Origin: Rhizophagus irregularis
Taxonomy: Eukaryota; Glomeromycota; Glomeromycetes; Glomerales; Glomeraceae
Assembly: GCF_026210795.1 (NCBI RefSeq)
Contig: NC_089459.1
Location: 2,046,001 to 2,110,000 of the forward strand
Reading direction: 5' to 3'
DNA: 64,000 bases
The position numbers and the translations under genes are program-made. Below are positions 1 through 15,975 of this stretch, piece after piece; position 1 is the first letter of the stretch, and each line of letters opens with the position of its first letter. The notes below the pieces were generated by a model. It was not told where the DNA came from, did not search any database, and saw nothing but the letters and a program-made list of their open reading frames with translations.

Positions 1-864
1 AAAGATTACAATATTCAAATAGATGATCAAACACAATATGAACCTTCAAATTCGGAAGGAGAAGAAGTACCATTAAAACAAGATACTGATGCACAAATTC
101 ATATAGAAGTATCATATAAAGGAAATATGAAAATGGTTATTTGTACAGAATTATATATGAATTATCCTAGTTTAATGTTTATGAGTTTACCCGTTAGGTT
201 GACTATAACTGGATTTGAATTTTCTGGTGATTATTATTTTTTAAATTGTTTGTAATTTTGTAATTTTTTTAAAGGAAGAATGATGATGGACATTGGTTTT
301 TTCATTTTCCTTGTGAATTATAATTGGGATCTTTGGAATTATCCATTGAAATTATCTCTGTGAATTATCCATTGAAATTATTTCTGTGAAATTAACCTTG
401 GAAATTATTTATTCTTGGAAATTATTCTTGGAAATCATTGAAATTATTGATAATTATTAGCTACAGCAGTTGTCGCGTATCTACGAAATCGAGTTAATTT
501 TTGTTTTTTGGAACCAAAGAATCCCGAAGAAAGGTATCTATAAAGTGTGTATGTGTTTTTAAATTTAAAATGTATTAAAAAAAAAAAAAATATTTTTTAA
601 AAGTCATTTAAAAGAAGTTTATATCGAATCTGAAATAGGGGATAAAGAAAAACAAGGTTTATACAATAATAATGATCAATGAATTGTTTAGTTAACACAT
701 ATATTATATATATTATATTAACTATATTAACTTTTTTTTTTATTAATACTTTTCTTTTAGTTTTGAAGAATGTTGGAAAATTAGAAAAATTTATTATTGA
801 TCAATTAAGAAAAATAATTGATGAAGATTTTGTATTTCCAAGTTATCATTCCATTGAACTATGA
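1..864 (+). CDS. mdm12: Mdm12, ERMES complex subunit (3' half, cut by window edge)
   Basis: Mdm12 is the soluble SMP-domain subunit of the ERMES tether between ER and mitochondria and takes part in phospholipid exchange. The visible exons are <1-226, 461-533, 604-656 and 761-864; all introns are GT-AG and the phases join cleanly. The joined protein carries Mdm12 hallmarks of the C-terminal SMP half: MNYPSLMFMSLPVRLTITG, then a VVAYLRNRVNFCFLEP stretch, then ESEIGDKEKQ, then VLKNVGKLEKFIIDQLRK and a terminal FVFPSYHSIEL. An acidic insert (SEGEEVPLKQDTD) lies in the middle of the SMP domain, as is usual in fungal Mdm12. The start codon and N-terminal half lie outside the window. Identification rests on motif recall and is strong. 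Confidence 0.9.
330..455. repeat. degenerate short repeat in mdm12 intron 1
   Basis: The intron contains imperfect copies of GAATTATCCATTGAAATTAT and GGAAATTATTCTT. It is intronic and shows no coding potential. Confidence 0.6.
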
Positions 865-1084
865 TGATGATGTAAATTATGTATTATCAAAAAATTATTA
901 AAGTAAGTTATTGTATTATAATTAATAATTAAATTAAATTAAATTAAATTAGATTAAATAAATTAAATTGATTAATACTAATTACTTATTTTCCGATCTC
1001 TTTTTTTTCAATTAAGGATTTATCTTGTGCAATACACCTATTTACAAAAAAAAGAAAAAATAATTAATTAAATATGATATATAT

Positions 1085-2729
1085 TTAAGATGTATTAAAA
1101 AATTTGAAAGATACATTACTATCCAATATAAATGCAGTTAATCCCCAAATTTCAAATCCATTTGGTGCTTCAAATATCTAAAAAATAAATAAATAAATAA
1201 ATAAAAAATATAGAATATTTTCAAACTTTTTCTTTTAAACAAAATATCTTCCATTCCCTTTTTTTAAATAATAAAATAAATACGTACGGGATATTTAAGT
1301 TTTGAATTACTAAACCTTCCCCATTTACTTTTATCATGATTTAATAATTCCTTTAAAGTAACGCTAAATACACCATATACTTCATCATGATTAAAATTAA
1401 TTTTATTGATATCAATTGGATATTTAATAAATCCAACAAACGGATATATTTTCATTGTTCTGTCTTTATTTGGCATTGTTGAATCTCGTCCCAGTATATC
1501 AATTTGAGAAGGGGGGATACCTATCTCTTCATAAGTTTCCCTTAATGCTGTTGATTCCAATGAAGGATCTGTTAAATCTCTTTTTCCTCCGGGAAAACTA
1601 TATAACAGGATTTGAATAGATTAATAAGATTGGGAAGAATAATAAGATTGGGAAACAAGCATTTAAATTTGAATAGTGAGATTAAGATGGGGAAACAAGT
1701 ATTTGAATTTGAATAATGAGATTAATAAGATTTGGAAGAATAATAAGATTGGGAAAAAGCATTTGAATTTGAATAGTGAGATTAAGATGGGGGAAACAAG
1801 TATTTGAATTTGAATAATGAGATTAATAAGATTGGGAAGAATAATAAGATTGGGAAAAAGCATTTGAATTTGAATAGTGAGATTAAGATGGGGAAACAAG
1901 TATTTGAATTTGAATAATGAGATTAATAAGATTGGGAAAAGCATTAATGACGACCATAAGAAGAGATCGGATGAATTAATAAAATGATTTTCGATTTGAT
2001 TTAATTTTCGATTTGATTTAATTTTCGATTTGATTTGATTTTTAGAGTAATAAAATTTTTATACGATACCTTACTTCACCCGTATGAGTTTTTAAATGCA
2101 TACTTCTTATCGTAAACAATACACTTGGTTTACCATTCACAACGCAAAGAGGCTACATAATTTATTAATAATTCACAAAAGATCAATATATAATTTACGA
2201 AAAGATCAATATATGATTTGCAAAAAGATCAATATATGATTTACATATATGAGATCAATATAATGAGATCAATATATGAGATCAATATATGATTTACGAA
2301 AAGATCAATATATGAGAATCAATATATGATTTACGAAAAGATCAATATATGAATCAATATATGAAATCAATATATGAAATCAATATATGAAATCAATATA
2401 TAATTTAATATATAATTTACGAAAAGGTTAAAAGATCAATTGTATCTTACCATCAAAACGGCAGCTTCTCTAACTTTGTTTGTAGTATCATAATTAAATT
2501 TATAATTAAATTTATTACAAGAATTTAATCTATAACGTATAAGTTCAATTGTTTCAGATGAAAAATCCCTTACATCAATCATACTATTATTATTTTTATT
2601 ATTATTTTTATTATATAAAGTTAAGGTTGTATTACTGGCATAAGAACGACATTGTAAATTTTTTATTAAAGTTGTAGATTTTGTTGAATTGTTTTTCAAG
2701 TAAAATGGATTGAAAGGTTTAATAAGCAT
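1085..2729 (-). CDS. NUDIX hydrolase, CoA-diphosphatase type (NUDT7/NUDT8-like)
   Basis: The predicted enzyme hydrolyses coenzyme A or acyl-CoA to phosphopantetheine products. Exons on the minus strand are 2451-2729, 2070-2152, 1288-1597 and 1085-1177; the phases close to 765 nt, giving 254 aa. The Nudix box reads G-G-K-R-D-L-T-D-P-S-L-E-S-T-A-L-R-E-T-Y-, then E-E-I-G-I, fitting GX5EX7REUXEEXGU. Upstream lie PLCVVNGKPSVLFTIRS and HLKTHTGEVSFPGG, typical of the CoA subfamily; downstream is FEIWGLTAFIL. The N-terminus (MLIKPFNPFYLKNNSTKS, later CRSYAS) is basic and poor in acids, so a mitochondrial presequence is plausible. An Asn-rich low-complexity run near residue 45 is specific to this copy. 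Introns 1 and 2 are filled with tandem repeats. Confidence 0.88.
1606..1950. repeat. 100-bp minisatellite in NUDIX intron 2
   Basis: About 3.3 copies of a roughly 100-bp unit. The word GCATTTGAATTTGAATAGTG recurs at about 1659, 1759 and 1860, and each unit carries an internal half-repeat (AATAAGATTGGGAA). One strand is G-rich and C-poor. It makes a long false ORF on the minus strand. Confidence 0.85.
2160..2440. repeat. AT-rich tandem repeat in NUDIX intron 1
   Basis: Repeated words of the type GATCAATATATGATTTACGAAAA, from 9 to 24 bp long, fill most of the 298-nt intron. Confidence 0.75.
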
Positions 2730-5700
2730 TTTTAAAATTTATATTAGATCAATGAATGTGTTGAAGTGGGTATTATATAGATGTTGTAGCCCTGATCTTA
2801 CGTATTTCTTTAGTAAGGGAATTATTTAGTTTGACTTTATGTAGTCTATAGTAATTGACAAGATTGAAATTTGAAAATTGAAACAAAAAAAAAAAAAAAA
2901 CCTTACGACAAAAAGTATTCTATATATATATATAGCCAGTAATTCGCCAAGGGTTGCCACGTGGCTTTAATAGGAATAGCACATGCAATGTCAAATTGTT
3001 AAATTTTGTTAGATTAATATAATAATATTCAATCGCATCAATTAGAAACGATTTAAGTTAATGATCAACGGAGAGAACAAGTTTTTAATTATAATAACGT
3101 TTCAAAAAAAAAAAATCAAAATTTTTAATTTTTTAATTTTTTTAAACAAACAAGGAAAAAAATTTCTTTTCTGTTTTTTAATAGGAAAAACTTATGTACA
3201 TAAAAGGTTTTTATTTTTCGTTATTTATAAAATAAAACAAATATAATATTATTATTAAAAAAACACTGTCGCGAAAAAAAAAAAAAATTACAAAAAAAAA
3301 TAATATAAAGTAAATATATATATGTAATATAGTGTATAAAAAAAAAATGTGAAAAAAAACGAAATTTACAAGGTTAATGAAATAAAAATGAAAATATTCA
3401 ATGATATTTTCTGGTTGTCCGGATTAATAAAAAAAAAAATAATAATAACAAAAAAGAAAAAATATGTATAATAAAAAAAAAGAAAATTCATTACAAAAAT
3501 TCATTATATATATAAAAAATTTTAAAAATTTCATTCGCCTGCAAAAGATTTTTTTTTTTTTTTTCTTTCACGACAGAGTTTTTTTTTTTGGTATCGTTTT
3601 AGTTGATGACGTGAATATAAAAAGTTAAAAAAAGTCCGAAATGATTTTTTAAAATAAAGAAAAAAAAATATTTACTAAAGAAAAAATTGAAAAAATTGTC
3701 CAAAAAAAATGTCTAAAAATGTCAAAAAATGGGATTAAAATGGAAATATTTTTAAATATGGAATATTTTTTTTAAAATGGGAATATTTTTTAAATGGGAA
3801 TATTTTTTTAAAATGGAATATTTTTTTTAAATATGGAAATATTTTTGATTTTTAAAATATTAAACGATTTAAAAGTTTTTAAATATCGATAGTTGTTGAA
3901 ATTAGGCGAATTAAATTGCAGTATAGCCCATACGCGAATAAAGTAAAATAAAGGCCGGTTGGATAGATTGTGGTATAAAATAAAAAGTTATACCCACAGA
4001 AAAAAAAAAACGGGGAATATAAAAATAATAAAAAAGAAGCGATTCATTAATTTCCATCCTGAAAAAGCAATCCCACCATCTCGCAAGGATTATTAAAAAT
4101 TTTAATTGTTTTTTGTTGTAACGCGTTGATGAAAAAAAATTTTTTTCGAAAATAAATGTTATTAACCCTTTAAGGGTACTCTATTATATAGAGTCGGTAT
4201 AATAACCCCTACCAACCACAGTCGCAAAATATTGATGGATTGGTTTAAAAAGATGCCAGTAAATTTCGAATCAAATAAAAAAAATAATTATACGAAATCG
4301 AAACACGGTATAAATTAGGTATTCGAAATTAAATCGTCATTTTTGTCGAGAAAAAAAAATTCGAAATTCCTGACACAGAATGGTCCATCTCACATGCACG
4401 TTCATGAATCATCCAGTAAGACATTTAGATAAGACGTCTTAAGTTATATAATAATAAAAATGTGTCCGTCTCACAATATAAAGAGGTCTCAAAGTCTCGA
4501 GATTCGTGAATATTTGCACTCGGTGAACGACGGGTTTTTAGTGGTAGAGGTTACTTTATACCGAAAGAAAAAAAAAATAATCTAAATTAATCTTTTGATT
4601 GTGCTCTCACAAGTTATATCCGATTCGGTTGTTTTTGATATCGTGACGGAATTAATTCATGTTTCGGAGGACTTGTATACGTGGTTGAACACAGAATTAA
4701 TATATATCGAACAGAAAATAATTCAACTAAAAAGAAATCTCCCATCCCCAAATTTGTTCAAACATTGTTGATTCTGAAAATAATCGGAGAAATTTCGTGG
4801 TGGTGGAGGAAGAGAATCTTTTTTTTTTAGAGAATTCACTTTTTTTCCGTTTCGTTTTTTTTTTCGAATTAATTTAATATATAGTTGCCTTAATTAATAA
4901 TAATAAATAATTAATTTTAATACAAAAACATAAAAAAAAAATATTACAAATTATTACAAATTATTTATAAAAAATAATTAATTAATTTTACTTACAAAAT
5001 TAGAAAGCAACTGTTTCGTTAATAATTATAGTGGGATATGCTAGACGGATGGATGGAATTATTTTTTTTTTTTTTTGGTTTTTGTTTTTTGACATTTTTG
5101 ACGGGGAGGGGGAAGGGAAAATTAATATACTAATTGTTAGCTCCTTCAAAGACGAAAAATAATTTACTTTCAAAGTGCTAACTAGAACCCATTATATAGG
5201 GATAATATTTACACGGTTATTATTTTTTTTTTTATAATGGGCGAACAGCCGCCGAATTTTTATCGGATGAAAAAGGAGGGGGTTTATATAACTTTAGGAA
5301 AAAAAAACTTCAGGGTGACTTCTTTACCATCTAAGGAATGATCAAAGTGATAAACAAACACCCCCAAGAATAATCTTTTTTTTCATGATTGTGTTATGAT
5401 GCAAATATGCAATTGGTTTATTTATGCCGGCGAATTCCTTTGCCCCAGGAACCGCCTGAACCGCCTGGAAACAATCAAGTTGAAAATCAATAAAAAAAAA
5501 AAAACGTTTAACAAACACACCAAATAACGTCATTGATGTTGGTGGTATACAATTGAGAAAGTTTTCATGTTTATGCTATTATTTATACTAAACTATTATA
5601 ATTTAATTTATATAAGGGAAAAAAAAAAATTTTTTTTTTAACGCCTAAATTTACGCCTCTTCATTCTTTAATTCATAATATAATAATCCATTATTTTCCA

Positions 5701-8700
5701 TTGAACCTTAATATTGAGAACCTTTTACAGCTCAAATTAAAAAAAAAAATAAAATAAAAAAAAAATAAAAAATAAAAAATAAAAATAATAATAATAAAAA
5801 AAAAAGCCTGTATTTAAAATTCGTCGGATAGAAAAATTAAAATCCAAATCAAGTAAAGATCATCTGCGCCACCTCGCGTTTACAAAAAATTATTTACGCG
5901 AAATATACAATACAATATACAATATACCAAATAAAATTTATACAATCACATTTTTTTCCCTCAAACACTGCCAACACTGCCACTGTATTTCTTTTCCCAT
6001 GGGGATGGTATAAGCTTAGATTATCAATTGTTAGTTTCACAAAAAAAAAAATAAATAAATAAATAAAAAATAAATTTTTTTTATTTTAAGAATATTCCGT
6101 TAATACATTCATAATTCATCCCCTGAATAATAAATAATATCCATGAAACAAAAAAACCTGTTCCAAGGTATTTGAGAAGAAAAGAAGAGAAAAACTTGTT
6201 AGTACCTTATGATGAACTCGTGGAAAAACATTTATGTGAATTGAATGCAAAAAATATTTTTTTTTTTCCCCTCAATAATTTTTTTGGGGGAAGAAAGGGG
6301 ATAAAAAAAAAGCTTATCAAACATTTAATTAAAATTTATTTGTATATAAGCGCGGGAAAAGGGGGAGGGACAATATTAATAGCATGGAATCTAGGGAACG
6401 GGAACCAAATGTTGTAGCATGTAAGTAATATGCAGGGACAAATATTAGAGTTAGGTTACTTCCATTATTTTTAATCTAGTACTTATTTCCATTATATCTT
6501 TTTATAGTAAGGGAAAAAAAAAATTTTTTTTTCTTCTTAAAATAATATTTCTTTTTTACAATGGACCCCATTACAGCTAATTGGATGCGTATAAAAATAA
6601 TTAAATTTCAAAGATTGATTGTTTTTATTCTTTGGATTAATTAACATGTGAAGGCGTAAAAACAAGTCCTTTTATGGAGTCTTTATAAAATAATCTTTTT
6701 GTTTCAAATGTAAGTTTAAGAATGTATATTCTAGGTTTCTTTTTCAGGATTCTTTAAAGTAAAAAAACTTCTTTTATAAATCATAGAAGCTATTGCATAA
6801 GTATTTACAAATTATATAATCATGATGAATTAATTTGAGTTTTTACGTTCCACCTTTTCACTTATTAGCGAGCACAAAAGATATAAAATCATGTGCATTC
6901 GCACATTCTTTAAATTTTTTCTAGGAATCGAATCTTTTAATAATCACCTGATTTTTTATTATGCGGGGAAAACCGTTAAAAAATTGAATTATTTTTTTTT
7001 TATATATTGCACAGGAATTACAAGAATTGAACTTTATTCCTTAAACTCTAATTAAACTTTAGTCACCAAAACTTTAAGTAAACTCTAAAATGAAAACATC
7101 AAGATAAAAAGAAAAAATATATTTTGTAATTGATCAACTTTTTAATTAATTCCATTTATATTTTTACCATTGTACTTCTTTACCAAAATCAAAACTTTAA
7201 AGATGCAAGTAAAAGAAAAAAAAAACTGCAAGTTATTACATACATTGTGAAACAACTTTATGAATTAATGTAATGTAGTAAAATTAAGAAGGAAAAAAAA
7301 AAAATTTCTCTAGTTTTTAATTTACCAGGTTTAGAGAATTTTTATGTACATTAAATTTATTTACATTTTGTACTCATAGTAATTAAATGACTGTGCACCT
7401 TTTATGAAATATTGTGCCTTAATAGAATAATAACAGACACATGCAGGATTAAAAAAGAGTCTTATTTTTTTTATTTTTTTTTCATTTAATTGGATGAATA
7501 ATCATTTTTATTTTTTATCGTATGCCTTTTTCTAGTTACTTTGTTTATGTTACTTAATCAAACTTTCCCTAATTTAGTAAGCAATGACTTAACCGTATTT
7601 AGGAATATTCGAAAAATTCGGGAATTTTTTTGTCACATATTTGAAAAAGAAAAAAAAAAAAAGAAAGAGATTATGGCTTAGTGAAATTTAGATCGTGGCT
7701 TTTTTTTTTTTTTTTGCTTAGATCGCGGCTTTTTTTGATTTGGTAAAAAGATAGTAGCAAATCAACTTTTTTTTCTTAAAATTCCCCGATCTAAAAAAAA
7801 AATTTTTTTTTTTTTTGCATGTTATACAGATAAGAAAACGTATTTTCAGTATAAGGAAGGTATTATGGTACTTTTTGATTGACACAATGAAAACCTTATA
7901 TCGTATTAACATTTTAAAAAAAAAATAAAAAATTTTTAATTTTTTTCTCTCTCTTAAAATATAAATTATATTTATTATAACTATCTTTTTTTTTTTACTT
8001 AAAATATAATTTAAAAAGGGACTTTTGTTAAAATTTCCCTTAAAAAATGGCACGAAAGTTGGCGTTAAAAAGATTAAAGATTATTGTACATACAATATAG
8101 TACCTTTTTAGTTATTATCTTTTATACATTTTATACGTGTTTAAAATGAACACGACATTATTTATACCTAGTATCCTTAGTATTACGCTTAAGTATCCTT
8201 AGTATTACACTTAGTATACTAAATATTAAAATTTTATACACTTGGTTGGTATTAAAAAATTACATTCAAGTATTAAAAAATTATATGTAAAATACAACAA
8301 TTGTTAATTTCTTAAAATTTATCTAGAATCTTTAGATGATGATATCCTTAAACTCTTAATTTTATAATTTTTAATTCCAATAATGAGTTTACTGCGCCAT
8401 TCTCATTACCTGATGTCTATCGGAGAATCGCCGAATCTATATATTTTATATTACTTTGTATTAGAAATTTTTTTTTTTTTTTTTTAAAAAAAAAATCAAT
8501 ACATTCTATTACATATATTTTTATGTATTATTGAACTTGATTTACTTATTTATATTACTTATATTTATATTCGGTCATTTGCCACAAGATGAACTCCGTC
8601 AAACACAAAATATAATGGGTTAAAATTAAAAGTACGTTATTTTTAAAAGATGATTGTCGGATATTAAAATTATCAATTTTTCCGTTTTTACTTTATATAG

Positions 8701-9699
8701 TTTCTTTGATTATTTTTTAAAAAAAAATCTAACATTTTAATTGGTTGATCTAAGAAATACAGAAATTAGAAGTAATTGTGCAAAAAGTAGAGTGATGTAT
8801 TGTAAGTTTTGATATTCTTAAAATTAGTATGATTCAAATTTATTTCTTTTTTATGTTATGACTTTTTGATCATGAATCAAAGAAGTGTTAATAAATGTTG
8901 AATTCAATCTTTATTCACTTACAACCCGTTTAATAATAGGATTTACTGTTTATACAGTTTACTTTGAGAACGCGTAGATTCGCAACATTCATACCTAAAG
9001 AATCAGATCGTTTTCGAAATACTTAGTTTCTTTGAAATTATCTCTTCAAATTCATCCAATGCCAGTCGATTAGGACTATGGAGTTTTAGTAGACAATGAA
9101 TATTAGATCATTATTAGATGCGGTCATTATTCACCTATTTAGAACTACTTAACTGGATGATTGGATGAGCAGGTATCCAATATTTTTTATTCTTTCACCC
9201 AATAATGTTGAGGCGCAGTAAATTCAACTAGAGTTAGATCAGTTAGATCAAAGGGTTTTCTTTCATAGAGAGATTTATTATTATAGTCGATTCAATTTTA
9301 GCAATTATTCTATTTAGAAGATAAGCCATTAATTTCATGTATTTCATGTGAAAAAAAAAAAATAAATAAACTTGTCACGATTACTAAATCATTTTTTTTA
9401 TAACAAGAACGAAAAAAATTTCACATATTGGGAATATTTTCTAAGTTATGTAATGTTTCTTTTATCAATAATGTTTCATAATATTTCATCAATAATAATA
9501 ATAATAATGTTTCATCAATAATAATAATATTTTTTTAATATTATCAAAAACAGTATAACAATCTTTCTTTTTGCTTATATAAAATATTATCACAATAATA
9601 TGTTTATAAAGATTATTAACGTTTTGGGGGGGTTTTTTTTTCAAAAGAATTTTTTTCTCTCATCATCTTTTTGCTTTTTTTTTCTGAAATCTTTTAATA
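2730..9699. other. 7-kb gene-poor AT-rich region
   Basis: I see no supportable gene here. Open frames are short and caused by A/T homopolymers. A few islands are less biased (about 4150-4700, 5330-5530, 6340-6440, 8380-9250) and could hold untranslated exons, promoters or a decayed element, but none shows a recognisable protein or RNA. The far end should contain the promoter of the gene starting at 9700. Confidence 0.5.
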
Positions 9700-11500
9700 A
9701 TGATGGCAGGATTTGATGAATTTATGACTAAAAATGTAAATAATCGTTTCATTTTAAAAATTTGCTAAAAAATTTACTTTGTTATATTTTATTAACATCA
9801 CAAATTATTAATTTTAATTTTAATAGGCTAATAATACTGAAACTGATCTTAAAGAACGTAAGAGAGTATATCATTATCATTATTCTAAAGAATTTAATGA
9901 AGAAGAAACTAAACAAGATAATAATAATTCATCCGATATTGGAATTAAAGCGGATGATGATATTTTCGTAATAATGTCTTGTTTGTTAAATCGTTTAAAA
10001 AAAAATTCTATTCTTTATTGGAATAAATTTTCTCAATATCCTCCTCAAATCAAATTATTATCATTTACTATTATCATAATTTTGTTATCCATTTATTTTG
10101 TAAGTTTTTGATATGTTTTCTTTTTTTTGTTGTCAAAGATGTTCAAGATGTTCAAGATGGTTAAAATTGTTGTTATAATGTTATAAATAAATATAGATGA
10201 TTCCAACCTCTCAACCATCTTATTTTATAAAAAAATTCGCTGATTCCACAAATGATATCTTTAGTGAAATCAATACAATTGATCTTCCAGGTATGTATAT
10301 TGTATTGCAAACCAATTTTTTTTTTCTTTTCGTTCCCTTTAACACTTTAATCTTTTTAATTCCTTCAATAATCTTTATCTCTCTAATATTAAATCTCTTC
10401 AATCTCTTCAATCTCTATTCTCTTTAATCCCTTAATCTCTTTAATCTTTTTAAATCTCTTAAATTCCTTTAATCTCTTCAATCTCTTTAATCTCTAATCT
10501 TTTTAAATCTCTTAAATTCCTTTAATCTCTTTAAATCTCTTTAAATCCCTTTAAATCCCTTTAATTTCTATTCTCTTTAATCCCTTAATCTCTTCAAATC
10601 CCTTTAATTTCTATTCTCTTTAATCTCTTTAAATCTCTTTAAATCCCTTTAATTTCTATTCTCTTTAATCCCTTAATCTCTTCAAATCCCTTTAATTTCT
10701 ATTCTCTTTAAATCCCTTTAATTTCTATTCTCTTTAAATCCCTTAATTTCTATTCTCTTTAAATCCCTTTAAATCCCTTTAATCTCTTAGCTTCGGATGC
10801 GATTATGGCACATACAGTATCATGCCGACGTGCTGCAAACATGATAGAAAGAAGTCCAGCTTTTAAAAATAATGGAAAAATGATTGCTTCAAATTTAAGA
10901 TTATTTGGAGAAAAAGTTATGATAGCAGGTCAAGATTTACGTAAAATGTATCGTAAAGGTTCTTTTGTTTTTACAGCTTTTGATATAGAAATTGATGCTA
11001 TGATGAAAAAATTGGAAAAATTAGAATATGGTGATATAAAATATTTTAGTAATAGATTAAATAAATTAGCTGATATAATTAAAGAATTTCGTATTATGGT
11101 AGCAGATACAATTAAAAGTGTAACAGATGCTGAAAATACTAGAGATGGTACTGAAAAATATATTATTGAAGGTATAAGAGAAGCTGAAAATTTTATTGTT
11201 GATTTTAAATCAAATTCAGTTGAAATAACTAAATCAAAAGTTGACCTTCAAATTACAAATGATATTATGAAACATTTACATAATGCTGCTTTACATTTAG
11301 ATAAAGTTAATAAGATTTTAATAGATTATGAAGATAAATTATATGATTTAAGTACTGAAATGAGTCAAATTACAACAGGAGGTTATGATGATATTCTTAA
11401 CCTATCTAAAACTGATCTTAAATATTTAAAAAATTCCGTAGATATTTTGAAAAAGACTCATGATAAATTTGTTCGAAAAGAGAATTTAATAGAAGGTTGA
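9700..11500 (+). CDS. unrecognised single-pass membrane protein with long helical domain
   Basis: I do not recognise the family. Exons are 9700-9735, 9827-10099, 10197-10290 and 10791-11500. All introns are GT-AG and the phases close to 1113 nt, giving 370 aa. The start is the first of two adjacent ATGs (MMAGFDEF). An acidic, Asn-rich N-terminal part of about 80 residues precedes one hydrophobic segment (LLSFTIIIILLSIYF, about residues 89-103). The remainder, about 260 residues, is rich in K/E/D/L heptad-like patterns and is probably an extended alpha-helical or coiled-coil domain. Several MxxKLEKLEY and KYLKNSVDILKK stretches support this. Topology suggests a membrane-anchored helical protein. 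Intron 3 is 500 nt and almost wholly a pyrimidine repeat. Confidence 0.75.
10315..10790. repeat. pyrimidine-rich minisatellite in intron 3 of the 9700 gene
   Basis: Irregular tandem copies of TCTCTTTAAATCCCTTTAAT and TTTCTATTCTCTTTAATCCC reach right up to the splice acceptor. The strand is strongly C/T biased, so it may act as an extended polypyrimidine tract. Confidence 0.85.
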
Positions 11501-11698
11501 ATGAGGAAGAGATGAGGGGAGTGAGAAGGAAAAGAGCGAGGACTAAGAGGAGAATATTATATGAATATTATATGAATATTACATTAATTATGAGTATTCA
11601 ATGCGCGTTTTATATATGTAATACTTTTATTTTTTATTTTACGTTAAATTTATTTTTTTAATTAAATGATACTTTTTTTCCTAAATGAATTAAATGAA

Positions 11699-12449
11699 TC
11701 AATCTCTTTCATTTTCGTCATCGCTTTCGCTTTCACTTTCACTCTCGTTTTCACTACCATCACATCTTTTTTTCCAATCCCAAAATTTTTTCAAAATTTC
11801 TTGTTCTTTTTTATTCATCTTATATTTTTCAAAATAAATAAATAAATAAATAAAAATTTTTTTAAATTTTTTATAAAATATTTTATTTTTACATTTACAT
11901 TTACCATTTCATATCCTTCGTCATCCTCATGATCATATCCAATTAAATGGCAAATTCCATGTGTATATAAAACGGGTAATCTCTTTTTAACATTTTCATC
12001 ATGTTCTTTACACCATTTTATAATATATGGTAAAGATATTATCATATCTCCAAGATTTTTATGTTCAGATGTTAATGGAGTTGGTAATTTACCTGGTTTA
12101 ATCGCCTATTATTAAAATAAAAAAAAAAATATATATATATATATTTTTAAAAAAAAAGTATTTTTTTTTCTTTTTTTTTTACCTGATGAAATGGAAAACT
12201 TAATATATCAGTTACTTTATTAATATTTCTATAACGTAAATTTAATTCTTTAATTTCATCTCCTACAAAAAATACTCCTAAATCCCATCTTGAATATTCC
12301 GTGTAATTTAATATTTGTTTAATTTCTTTACGAATTATCCTTCTATTGGTTATTTCTTTTAATAATTGTTGTACTGTTGATTTAATTATTATTGTCATTT
12401 TTTTTGAAAAATCAGAATCCCTTCTTTTTTTTTTACAGAAAATTATCAT
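11699..12449 (-). CDS. ybeY: YbeY-type endoribonuclease (UPF0054)
   Basis: YbeY is a zinc-dependent single-strand endoribonuclease of rRNA maturation; eukaryotic copies act in organelles, so a mitochondrial role is inferred. Exons on the minus strand are 12183-12449, 11905-12105 and 11699-11818, closing to 588 nt (195 aa). A second in-frame ATG at 12398 may be the true start if the basic N-terminus is not a targeting peptide. The catalytic zinc motif is complete: THGICHLIGYDHEDDEGYEM gives H-G-x-C-H-L-x-G-Y-D-H. Upstream are NLRYRNINKVTDILSFPFH and LGDMIIS, both typical of the family. The tail is an acidic Ser-Glu repeat (SESESESDDENERD) that bacterial YbeY lacks. Confidence 0.9.
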
Positions 12450-12663
12450 TTTAAATAATTATAATTTCTCACGTGATATAATTAGAGCTAAAAAATTGTA
12501 GATTTTAATACATTTTTAATTGTACATATATAATTTCTCTTTACATTTAATATATCAAAATAATTATTATAATAAACCAAACGAAAAAAAAATTGTCCGA
12601 TTTATACTTCTTATCTTTATTATCTTAAGATTCTTCCCTCCTCCAAAAAAATACCCATTATAA

Positions 12664-15975
<3,312 letters not shown>

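Noticed and set aside
1663-1944. 93-aa minus-strand ORF
   Set aside because: It lies inside the 100-bp minisatellite of the NUDIX intron and only repeats the unit in translation.
5342-5533. minus-strand ORF over a GC-rich patch
   Set aside because: The patch coding Gly-rich words in another frame is too short to support a gene, and I found no partner exons.
6172-6417. 81-aa plus-strand ORF
   Set aside because: Low-complexity Lys/Phe-rich translation of A/T runs; no domain, no splice support.
7718-8053. 111-aa minus-strand ORF
   Set aside because: Made of poly-K and poly-F from homopolymers; not protein-like.
8170-8220. TATCCTTAG words resembling U12 signals
   Set aside because: Intergenic repeats of AGTATCCTTAGTATTAC with no exons to join.
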